Shown here piece by piece: positions 37,272 through 48,230 of a DNA stretch of 63,461 nucleotides; the first letter of the stretch is position 1, and the number at the start of each line of letters is the position of its first letter. Origin of the DNA: Opitutia bacterium. Its GTDB lineage: Bacteria > Verrucomicrobiota > Verrucomicrobiae > Opitutales > UBA953. The position numbers were made by a program, and so were the translations under genes. The DNA lies in contig CANHZL010000001.1 in assembly GCA_947465345.1 (NCBI GenBank), forward strand, positions 1 through 63,461. Direction: 5' to 3'. Under the pieces are notes generated by a model, which saw only the letters and a list, made by a program, of their open reading frames with translations, did no database searches and had not been told where the DNA came from.

Positions 37272-37333
37272 GGGTATGATTCTATTAGAAACCAAAGAGG
37301 GCGGGATGCAAGCCGCGGCCCCATGAAAACAAG

Positions 37334-37363
37334 AAGGGCGGCCGCCTTACGGCGTCCGCCCTT
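37334..37363 (-). terminator. Terminator after DUF1501 gene
   Basis: Stem AAGGGCGG/CCGCCCTT with inner CGCC/GGCG around TTAC; on the minus strand CTTGTTTT follows. Confidence 0.7.
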
Positions 37364-37385
37364 CCGTTGATGCGACCGAAGTCGC

Positions 37386-38774
37386 TTAGGCGATGACCTT
37401 GTCGACCACCTTACCGAAGTTATCGGTGAGGCGGAAGTCGCGGCCGTTGTAGCGGAACGTGAGCTTGGTGTGATCGAAGCCAAGGAGGCGCAGGATCGTG
37501 GCGTGCAGGTCATGCACGTCGACGCCGTCAGCAGCAACCTGGGAGCCGATTTCGTCGGTCTCGCCGTAGTGCATGCCACCCTTGACGCCGCCGCCAGCCA
37601 TCCAGCAGCAGAAAGCCTTGGAGTGGTGGTCGCGACCAGAAGCCTGGTTGACGCGGCCCGCGGTGGTCGGGGTGCGACCGAATTCTCCGCCCCAGATGAT
37701 GAGGGTCTGGTCGAGGAGACCGCGCTGCTTGAGATCGGCAATGAGAGCGGCAGCCGGGCCGTCAATGGCCTGAGCGCGCTGGGCGATCGAGGTGAAGAGG
37801 TTGGTATGGTGGTCCCAGCCTCCGGCGTCGACTTGGACGAAACGGACACCCTTCTCGACGAGGCGGCGAGCGCAGAGGAGCTTGGCGCCGAGGTCGGTCT
37901 TGCCGTACATCTCGCGGGTCTTTTCAGACTCCTTGGAGATGTCGAAAGCGTCGGTGGCGGCAGTCTGCATGCGGAAGGCGAGCTCGAAGGATTCGATGCG
38001 GGCCTCGAGCTGTTCGTCCTTCTGGACGGTCTGCATGTGGCGCTCGTTCAGCTGGTGGACGAGGTCGAGCTGCTTGCGCTGCGCGTCCTGCGTGGTGAAC
38101 TCGCTCTGGAGATTGGCGATGATCTTGTTAGCCGGGGCACCCGGGCGGAACGACGTGTTGGCACCCTGGTACAGGGAAGGCAGGAAGGCCGAGGCGCGAC
38201 CTTCGGAGCTGCCACCGAGGGAGACGAAGCCCGGGAGATCTTGGCTCTCCGTACCCAGTCCGTAGAGAACCCAGGAACCGAGGGAAGGCTTCGAAAGGAT
38301 TGCCGAGCCGGTGTGCATCAGCTTGGCGGCCGGACCGTGGGCCGGGAGATCTTGGTGCATCGAGCGGATGACGCACATTTCGTCGGCAACTCCCTGGAGG
38401 TGCGGGAAGATTTCGCTGATCTCGAGGCCGGACTTGCCGGACTTCTTGAACTCGAAGGGCGTCGGGAACAGCACGCCGTTCATGCCCGCGGCGGACATCT
38501 CGGCGAGCTCCTTCATCTTCGGCTTCGGATCGAAAGTATCGAGGTGGGAGGGAGCGCCACCAGCAAAGATATGGATGACGTGCTTCGCCTTAGCGGCGAG
38601 CGGAGCCTTGCGAGGCTTGAGGTTGGCCATCACTTCGGCGTGCGCGTCGATGACCATGCGGTCAGCGGCCATCGCACCGAAAGCGAGTGCGCCCATACCG
38701 AGGCCGGTCTGGCGCAGGAACTCGCGTCGGGAGTTGGGGGTCGGCACGTAATTGCCGCAGTTGGAGTCTTTCAT
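37386..38774 (-). CDS. DUF1501 domain-containing protein
   Basis: 462 residues. A Tat-type leader (S-R-R-E-F-L-R-Q-T-G-L-G-M-G) suggests export of a folded protein. DUF1501 belongs to the alkaline phosphatase/sulfatase-like superfamily: HIFAGGAPSHLDTFDPKP near the N-terminus, VRFVQVDAGGWDHHTN, and a LIIWGGEFGRTP motif. The reaction is unknown. It is 69 bp downstream of the PSCyt1/PSD1 gene at 38844 and probably shares its transcript. DUF1501 and DUF1549/1553 genes are commonly paired in these phyla. Confidence 0.93.
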   Translation of the reverse strand: MKDSNCGNYVPTPNSRREFLRQTGLGMGALAFGAMAADRMVIDAHAEVMANLKPRKAPLAAKAKHVIHIFAGGAPSHLDTFDPKPKMKELAEMSAAGMNGVLFPTPFEFKKSGKSGLEISEIFPHLQGVADEMCVIRSMHQDLPAHGPAAKLMHTGSAILSKPSLGSWVLYGLGTESQDLPGFVSLGGSSEGRASAFLPSLYQGANTSFRPGAPANKIIANLQSEFTTQDAQRKQLDLVHQLNERHMQTVQKDEQLEARIESFELAFRMQTAATDAFDISKESEKTREMYGKTDLGAKLLCARRLVEKGVRFVQVDAGGWDHHTNLFTSIAQRAQAIDGPAAALIADLKQRGLLDQTLIIWGGEFGRTPTTAGRVNQASGRDHHSKAFCCWMAGGGVKGGMHYGETDEIGSQVAADGVDVHDLHATILRLLGFDHTKLTFRYNGRDFRLTDNFGKVVDKVIA

Positions 38775-38843
38775 GGTGGGGATTTGGGTGAGGTTAAATT
38801 TGAGGGGTTATTTTCAATATACAAACACGTTCGGATGGGGGAT

Positions 38844-42026
<3,183 letters not shown>

Positions 42027-42306
42027 CGGATTTAAATGGAAAAGGTAAGGAAAGTTGTCGAAACAACTGGGGTGTCCCTCTGGGTAATAATTCTTGTGCG
42101 AAGATGAGGGACGGCAACCATTAGATTATTGGGGTTTCACCTCATTCAACCCCGCTAATCGGTCATCGGCCCGTATTTTTGATAATTATCACTGCCGAGG
42201 GCAAACGGCCGCCCAATCGGCAGTCAATCGTTTGAAAGCTCGGGGGCCAGCGGGGCCTTGCCGGCGACGCTGACTCCGCCTCTCCGGCGGACTAGCGCGA
42301 AACAAG
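42027..42306 (-). promoter_or_regulatory. Intergenic region upstream of PSCyt1 gene, with UUCG hairpin
   Basis: The AT-rich centre (42100-42200) presumably holds a promoter for the gene at 42026; no clear -35/-10 pair can be chosen. A small hairpin GTTGT-TTCG-ACAAC (42054-42067, minus strand) lies 28-41 nt upstream of the start, and GATAATTATC is a 10-bp palindrome at 42181-42190. No coding frame is credible in this stretch. Confidence 0.35.
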
Positions 42307-42330
42307 AAAGCCGGCCAAGGGGCCGGCTTT
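42307..42330 (-). terminator. Terminator after upstream PSCyt1 gene
   Basis: Perfect 10-bp stem AAAGCCGGCC/GGCCGGCTTT with loop AAGG, followed on the minus strand by CTTGTTTC. Confidence 0.8.
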
Positions 42331-42354
42331 CGAAGCGAAGCAGAGGAATTAACG

Positions 42355-45300
42355 TCAGTTCACGTAGATGAACTCGTTGGAAAGCAGCAAGGCCTGAGCC
42401 AGGAGTTCCATCGGGGTCATCGGCGTGCGCGAGGTCATCTCGCCGACGTTGCGCATAATCCCTTCGGCACCGCCAGCGGTGACGGCGGTCATCATGCTCT
42501 CTTCGCCACCAGGAGCCATCACGGCGGCACCCTTGGACGAAGGCGCGGCCGTACGGGCCACCGGGGCCACCAGCTTCGTGCCCGGGCGGGCACCCGTCGC
42601 GGCCGCCTTAGTGGCGGGACGGACGTTGGCGGTCGCGGCGGACATCTTCTGCTTGGTCAGGAATTCCTGAGCGAAGCGGACCTCATTGGAAGACGGACGT
42701 CGCTGGAACATGCAGCGGAACATTGCGACGATGCGCTGATCTTCGGACATCGCATTGATGACATCCTTGCGCGAGGCGACCGCACGGGCCACCTCGACCG
42801 AGAGGGCGTTGTTCATAAAGAACAGCGCCTGCTGGGGCACGATAGTGGAGTTGCGCTTCGAATTCGCCATATCGGGATCGCCGTAGTCAAATTGCGAAAG
42901 CGTGTCGCTGAGGCGACGACGATCGACGTAGCCGTAAAGGCTGCGACGGTAGCTAAAGGGCTCGTCGGTGATGTTCGCCGGCTGACCACCGACTAACGGA
43001 TTCATCTTGCCGGTGAGCAGAATCATCGAGTCGCGGATGGACTCGAAGTCGAGGCGGCGAAGATTTCCACGCCAGAGCAGGCGATTGCCGGCGTCGAGCT
43101 TGAGCGGATCAGCGGCTCCCTTCTTCACGACGAGCGGATTAGCCGTCGGGTCGGAGTCTTGGCGGTAGGCGTTGCTCAACACGATCATGCGGTGGAGGCG
43201 CTTCATCGTCCAACCGTTCTCCACAAGCTCAGCGGAGAGATAATCGAGTAACTCTGGGTGCGAGGGCTTCTCGGACATGTTACCCAGATCGTCCGGCGAG
43301 GCGACGAAGCCTTCCACGAAGTGCTTCATCCAGGTGCGGTTGACGGCCACGCGAGCGGTGATCGGGTTGTCCTTCGAGATGATCGACTGGGCGAATTCGT
43401 ATCGTCCGCTGCCATCGACGAAGGGCTTGCGCTCGCCCTTGGTGAGGATGTCGAGGAACTGGCGAGGGACGATCTCTCCCTTGAGGTTCTTGTCGCCACG
43501 CTTGAACACGTAGCTGTCCTTCGGGGCTTCGGAGTCCTGGACGACCATCGCTTCGCCCGGGGCACCAGGGTGCGAAAGGCGGAGCTCATTGATGAGCGTG
43601 TGGCGGAAATAGGCGATTGGGCCGTTATTACCGATACCACCGTAAATCGGACGGTTCTGCCAGTCGGCGCAGAACTTACGCGTGCTGAACAGTGAGATCA
43701 TGTCTTCATTGTCGACGATCTCGTCATAGGACGGCACCGCCCAAGGATAACCCGTGAGCTGGGCGATCGCCGGCGATGTGTTCTTCCAGGCTTCGCCGGG
43801 CTTGGCGAGCAACGCGAGGTGGGCGAGGATCGCCGCCTTGTTGTCGATATAGACCTTCTGGTAGGCCATCGCGACGTCCTCAAGGGTCTTCGGCTTCAGG
43901 CTGCGCAGGGCGGCGGCGATGATCGGGTTGACCGGATGGTCAGGATCGTTGAGCGACTCCGCAATGGCGGCCGGAGCACGCTCAGCGAAGTAGACGAGCG
44001 GCACCTGGGCCGCAGCGTGGAAGGGTCCGGTGATGGGCGAATCCTTCTGGACGCGCATCGCGGCGAAGTCGGTCATCTCGACGAGGCTGATCTTGTATTT
44101 CTCGGAGTAATCGCCGGATTCAGCGGACCCACCGCGTACGGTGGTCATCATCAGGCGTCCGCCCATCTCGTGTTCGTAGCGCGCACGGGCCTCGCGCATG
44201 TAGCGGAAGAAGCCAGCGACCTGCTCGTCCTGCAGCATATTGAGTCGCTTTTCGAAGTCCTTGCGGGCGGCGGCGGTCTTCGGCGTGGCGGCGAGCGTCG
44301 GGTGATGCAGCGGCTCGACGGTCGAGGCGAAGATACCGTGGAGGGAGTAGTAGTCCTTAATCGGAATCGGGTCAAATTTGTGGTCGTGACAGCGGGCGCA
44401 GGAGACGGTCAGGCCCAGGAAAGCCTTGGTGGTGGTGTCGATGCGCTCATCAATGGTGTCGTGGATGTCCTCAAAGCGCTTACCAACGGTAAGGAAGCCG
44501 AGGGCGGCGAGGCGGGGATCGTCAGGCGAGATACCCGGGATGCGGTCAGCCGCGATCTGCTCGACGATGAACTTGTCGTAAGGCTTGTCGTCGTTGATCG
44601 CGTTGATCACGTAATCGCGGTAGGTCCAAGCGTACGCGTAGCGATAGTCCTGGAAGAGCGTGTCGCCCATGTCGACCTGCAGGCCACGGGTGTCAGAGTA
44701 ACGGGCGGTATCGAGCCAGTGGCGGGCCCAGCGCTCGCCGAAGTGAGGCGAAGCCAGGAGTTCATCGACGCGCTTGGCGTAGACGGACTCGACAAGCCCG
44801 GCGGACTTACCAGCACGCACGGCCATCGTGTCGGCAATCTGCGCGGCCTGGATGGCTTTTTCAAAGGTGTCCACCTGTTCAGAGGTGGGCGGAAGGCCGA
44901 TTAGGTCATAGGAAACGCGGCGGAGGAAAGACTCGGGGCCGGCTGGCGGATTAGGCTGGAGGCCTTTCTCTTCAAGCTTGGCGAGGATGAATGAATCAAT
45001 GGGCGTCTTGACCCAGGCCTTGTTCTTCACTTCGGGCACGGGCGATTTCTTGACCGCCTGGAAGGCCCAATGCTCGCGAGCCTTACCGGTGAGGCCGGTG
45101 ATCTTAGCGGCGCCGCCGAGGGGCATCGGAGCACCCATCTTGATCCACTCCTCGAGAATGGCGATTTTGTCATCGGGCAGTTTGCCGCCCGTCTTCTTCG
45201 GCGGCATGGCGAACTCGGGATCGGTGTAGCGAACGGCCTTAATCAGGAGAGACTTCTCCAGATTTCCTGGAACGACGGAAGGTCCTTCATCGCCGCCCTT

Positions 45301-45513
45301 AAGTGCACCGTCGCGAGAGTCGAGAATGAGGCCGCCCTTGGATGAACTCTTTTGGGCGGAGTGGCACTCGTAGCATCGGTCGCTCAAGATTGGGCGGACG
45401 TTCTTCTCGAAGAACTCGAGGCCCTCCTTGGTCGGAGGAGCTTCATCGGCGGCGCCGGCGAAGGAAGCCGCGAACAGCGAGAGGGCGAGGGTGGTGTGAC
45501 GGAGCGACAGCAT
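42355..45513 (-). CDS. Planctomycete-type cytochrome c with DUF1549 and DUF1553 domains
   Basis: 1052 residues from ATG 45513 (MLSLRHTTLALSLFAASFAGA, a signal peptide). C-Y-E-C-H at residues 47-51 and C-A-R-C-H-D-H-K in the DUF1549 part. The DUF1553 part is colinear with that of the downstream gene (VNRTWMKHFVEGFVASPDDLGNMSEKPSHPELLDYL). Low-complexity Ala/Thr/Pro/Arg sequence interrupts the C-terminus. It is separated from the next paralogue by its own terminator, so they are probably independent units. Divergent from glycerate kinase. Confidence 0.93.
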   Translation of the reverse strand: MLSLRHTTLALSLFAASFAGAADEAPPTKEGLEFFEKNVRPILSDRCYECHSAQKSSSKGGLILDSRDGALKGGDEGPSVVPGNLEKSLLIKAVRYTDPEFAMPPKKTGGKLPDDKIAILEEWIKMGAPMPLGGAAKITGLTGKAREHWAFQAVKKSPVPEVKNKAWVKTPIDSFILAKLEEKGLQPNPPAGPESFLRRVSYDLIGLPPTSEQVDTFEKAIQAAQIADTMAVRAGKSAGLVESVYAKRVDELLASPHFGERWARHWLDTARYSDTRGLQVDMGDTLFQDYRYAYAWTYRDYVINAINDDKPYDKFIVEQIAADRIPGISPDDPRLAALGFLTVGKRFEDIHDTIDERIDTTTKAFLGLTVSCARCHDHKFDPIPIKDYYSLHGIFASTVEPLHHPTLAATPKTAAARKDFEKRLNMLQDEQVAGFFRYMREARARYEHEMGGRLMMTTVRGGSAESGDYSEKYKISLVEMTDFAAMRVQKDSPITGPFHAAAQVPLVYFAERAPAAIAESLNDPDHPVNPIIAAALRSLKPKTLEDVAMAYQKVYIDNKAAILAHLALLAKPGEAWKNTSPAIAQLTGYPWAVPSYDEIVDNEDMISLFSTRKFCADWQNRPIYGGIGNNGPIAYFRHTLINELRLSHPGAPGEAMVVQDSEAPKDSYVFKRGDKNLKGEIVPRQFLDILTKGERKPFVDGSGRYEFAQSIISKDNPITARVAVNRTWMKHFVEGFVASPDDLGNMSEKPSHPELLDYLSAELVENGWTMKRLHRMIVLSNAYRQDSDPTANPLVVKKGAADPLKLDAGNRLLWRGNLRRLDFESIRDSMILLTGKMNPLVGGQPANITDEPFSYRRSLYGYVDRRRLSDTLSQFDYGDPDMANSKRNSTIVPQQALFFMNNALSVEVARAVASRKDVINAMSEDQRIVAMFRCMFQRRPSSNEVRFAQEFLTKQKMSAATANVRPATKAAATGARPGTKLVAPVARTAAPSSKGAAVMAPGGEESMMTAVTAGGAEGIMRNVGEMTSRTPMTPMELLAQALLLSNEFIYVN

Positions 45514-45555
45514 GAGCGTGTTCAGTTGAGGGGTTAAGATCAATGTAAGCACCCC

Positions 45556-45599
45556 GGCGGGGGGTTGACCTTGAAAATAAGTTAACCTCGACCCCCCGG
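45556..45599. promoter_or_regulatory. Imperfect inverted repeat between divergent genes
   Basis: GGGGGGTTGACCTT (45559-45572) faces the complement AACCTCGACCCCCC (45584-45597) around an AT-rich centre with GTTAAC. It lies midway between the PSCyt1 gene and glycerate kinase starts and could be an operator. Confidence 0.3.
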
Positions 45600-45668
45600 A
45601 AATCAAGCGTGCTTCCCCATTGGGGTTGTAAAGGAAAGGCCCTAACCCGAGGATAACGAGGCCGGCCG

Positions 45669-46778
45669 ATGCGTATCCTGATCGCCAACGACAAATTCAA
45701 AGGGTCATTACCGGCGGAAAAGGTGGGTTTTCATATTAAAATCAGCCTAATAACGGTGTTTCCGGCCGCGGAATTCGACCTGTGCCCAATCGCCGATGGG
45801 GGCGAAGGGACTGCGCTGGCGATGACGACCGCCCTCGCCGGCGATTGGGTCAGCACCCCCACCCAGGACGCCCAAGGAAGGCCGGTTGAAGCCCCCTTCG
45901 GATGGGTCGCCAACTCGGGTACGGCCGTCATGGAAATGAGCTCCGCCAGCGGGCTAGCTATCGTCCAAGATTTAGAACTTAACCCTTTCACAGCCAGTAC
46001 TTTAGGAACAGGAATCCTTATCCAGTCTGCCCTCGCCAAGGGAGCCCGGCGTATCCTCATTGGCATCGGAGGCAGCGCCACCAACGACGGCGGCCTCGGG
46101 GTCGCTCTCGCTTTAGGATATACCTTCAAGAAAGAGGGCAAATCCTTCACCCCCACCCTTTCCTCCCTGCTGGAAGCCGATGCGATCGAGAAACCTGCCT
46201 CCCTGCCCCCCTTTGAGCTGATGGTTGCCTGCGACGTGGACAATCCCCTGCTCGGCCCCCGCGGCGCCACCCGCGTCTACGGTCCGCAGAAAGGCGTCCG
46301 AGATTTCGCCTGGTTCGAACGACGGCTCGAACATCTCGCCGACCTCGCACGACGCGACCTCGGCGTCGACCCGCGCGACGTGCCTGGCGCCGGCGCGGCC
46401 GGCGGACTCGGCTTTGGGCTCATGGCTTTCTTAGGCGGCAAACTCGTCAGCGGCTTCGAGATGGTCTCCTCGCAGCTCGGCCTCGCCGCCCGCGTCGCCG
46501 CCGCCGACCTCGTCGTTACCGGCGAAGGCCGCCTCGACGAACAGAGCCTGCAAGGAAAAGGTCCCGTCGGCGTCGCCCGCCTCGCGCACCAACTCGGCAA
46601 GAAAGTCGTCGGCGTCGCCGGCTCGGTCGACGACTCGGCCGCGCTTCATGCGCAGTTCGACCTACTCATCCCGATCAAGCCGCCGACGATGCCTCTCTCT
46701 GAAGCGATGCGTCGCACCGGCGAACTCATCGAGACCGCCGTCCGCGCCCACGGCGAGCCTCTCCGCGCACTCAGCTGA
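45669..46778 (+). CDS. Glycerate kinase (GlxK/GarK family)
   Basis: 369 residues. It phosphorylates D-glycerate from glyoxylate or aldarate breakdown. N-terminal RILIANDKFKGSLPAEKV, then CPIADGGEGTALAMT, LIGIGGSATNDGGLGVALALGY, CDVDNPLLGPRGATRVYGPQKG and VVTGEGRLDEQSLQGKGP define the family. Whether 2- or 3-phosphoglycerate forms is not readable. It is the only cytoplasmic enzyme between the two secreted PSCyt clusters and may handle their oxidation products. Its end overlaps the convergent DUF1501 gene by 8 bp. Confidence 0.93.
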   Translation: MRILIANDKFKGSLPAEKVGFHIKISLITVFPAAEFDLCPIADGGEGTALAMTTALAGDWVSTPTQDAQGRPVEAPFGWVANSGTAVMEMSSASGLAIVQDLELNPFTASTLGTGILIQSALAKGARRILIGIGGSATNDGGLGVALALGYTFKKEGKSFTPTLSSLLEADAIEKPASLPPFELMVACDVDNPLLGPRGATRVYGPQKGVRDFAWFERRLEHLADLARRDLGVDPRDVPGAGAAGGLGFGLMAFLGGKLVSGFEMVSSQLGLAARVAAADLVVTGEGRLDEQSLQGKGPVGVARLAHQLGKKVVGVAGSVDDSAALHAQFDLLIPIKPPTMPLSEAMRRTGELIETAVRAHGEPLRALS

Positions 46779-48225
46779 AGATCGGGATTGGCACACCTTT
46801 GCCGTCCACCGTCGCGTAGAACGGACGACCTTCGATATCAAAGGCGGTCTTCGGGCTGATACCCATGGCGCGGAAGATGGTGGCGTGCATGTCGGAGATT
46901 GGGACGGGGTCCTTGATCGCGACGAGCGGGCGCTCGTCGGCGGTAGCTCCGTAGACGTGGCCTTTCTTCACGCCGCCGCCGAACATGACGACGCTGGTGC
47001 CGCCGGTGAAATGGCGGTGCAGGCCATAGTGGTCAGGGCTCGTCATGATCCCAGATTTATTGAAAGCCTGGTCCGCCGCCTTGGAGCCCGGACGCCCTTC
47101 AATCATCGCGTCGCGGCTGAACTCACTGGCGATAACCACCAACGTACGGTCAAGTAACCCACGCTGTTCGAGGTCGCGGATCAGGCGCGCAATCGGGCGA
47201 TCAATCTCGGCGTGCATCTTCGCGACGGTGTCATGCCCTTTCCCGTGCGTATCCCACTGGAAGAAAGGCACGTACTCGGTGGTGACCTCGACGAAGCGTG
47301 CGCCGTTCTCGACTAGGCGGCGGGCAAGGAGGCAACCGCGGCCGAAGCGGCCGGTGTCGTAATCCTTCTGCACTTCGGGTGTCTCAAGGGAGATATCGAA
47401 GGCGGCGCGCTCCTTGGCGCTGAGCAAGCGATAGGCGTTGTCCATCGAGCGCAGCATTGACGCATGCTGGTGATCACTGAGCAGGTCGCGGTTGGGCGTC
47501 GCGTCGACGAGTCGGCGGAACTCGCGGTCGCGGTTCACGAAACGTCCGGCATCCATGCCCTTGGGCGGACGGACGGCCGCGGCGGCCTCCTCGGGGAACG
47601 GCAAATTCATCGGACCATATTCTCCGCCGAAGAAACCGGCGGTGGTGAAGGACTTGAGTTCCTCACTCTCGCCGACGCCTTCGAGGCGCTGGCCGATATT
47701 AATAAAAGCAGGCATCACCGGATTACGTGGGCCGAGCACGCGGGCCATCCAAGCACCGATATGCGGGCACGCGACGGTCTGCGGAGGCACGTAACCCGTG
47801 TGCCAATGGAATTGGTGCCGCGAGTGCAGGATGCTGCCGAGATCCGGCTGCACCGCCGAACGGATCAGCGTCGCACGGTCCATGACCTGTGCAATATTCT
47901 CGAGTCCTTGGCAGATACGGACGCCATCGACCGAAGTCGGAATCGCGGGAAAAGTGCTGAGCACGCGGTCGTAGGAGAGCCCCTTCTCATAAGGTGCGTA
48001 TCGTTTCGGATCGAAGGTCTCCGGTGCGGCCATGCCGCCGGCGAGCCAGATCAGGATACAGGCGTCGGCCGTGGCCGCCGGCTGGATAATCTTTTCGCTT
48101 TCGGCGAGGAGGCGCGGTGCGCCCATCGAGAGCGTCGCGGCACCGGCGGCGGCGAGCATGCGCAAAAATTCACGCCGAGCCAGCGGCTCAGGTAAGGAGG
48201 GATCAAGCGGTAGCGGAGAGTTCAT
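46771..48225 (-). CDS. DUF1501 domain-containing protein
   Basis: 484 residues from ATG 48225. Tat-like leader A-R-R-E-F-L-R-M-L-A-A-A-G. Core motifs CILIWLAGGMAAPETFDPKR, GARFVEVTTEYVPFFQWDTHGKGHD and LVVIASEFSRDAMIEGRPG are those of the family. It begins 5 bp after the PSCyt1 gene ends, so the two are tightly coupled. It is clearly diverged from the DUF1501 protein at 37386. An upstream ATG at 48273 would overlap the PSCyt1 gene and destroy the leader. Confidence 0.93.
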   Translation of the reverse strand: MNSPLPLDPSLPEPLARREFLRMLAAAGAATLSMGAPRLLAESEKIIQPAATADACILIWLAGGMAAPETFDPKRYAPYEKGLSYDRVLSTFPAIPTSVDGVRICQGLENIAQVMDRATLIRSAVQPDLGSILHSRHQFHWHTGYVPPQTVACPHIGAWMARVLGPRNPVMPAFINIGQRLEGVGESEELKSFTTAGFFGGEYGPMNLPFPEEAAAAVRPPKGMDAGRFVNRDREFRRLVDATPNRDLLSDHQHASMLRSMDNAYRLLSAKERAAFDISLETPEVQKDYDTGRFGRGCLLARRLVENGARFVEVTTEYVPFFQWDTHGKGHDTVAKMHAEIDRPIARLIRDLEQRGLLDRTLVVIASEFSRDAMIEGRPGSKAADQAFNKSGIMTSPDHYGLHRHFTGGTSVVMFGGGVKKGHVYGATADERPLVAIKDPVPISDMHATIFRAMGISPKTAFDIEGRPFYATVDGKGVPIPIFS

Positions 48226-48230
48226 GGCGT

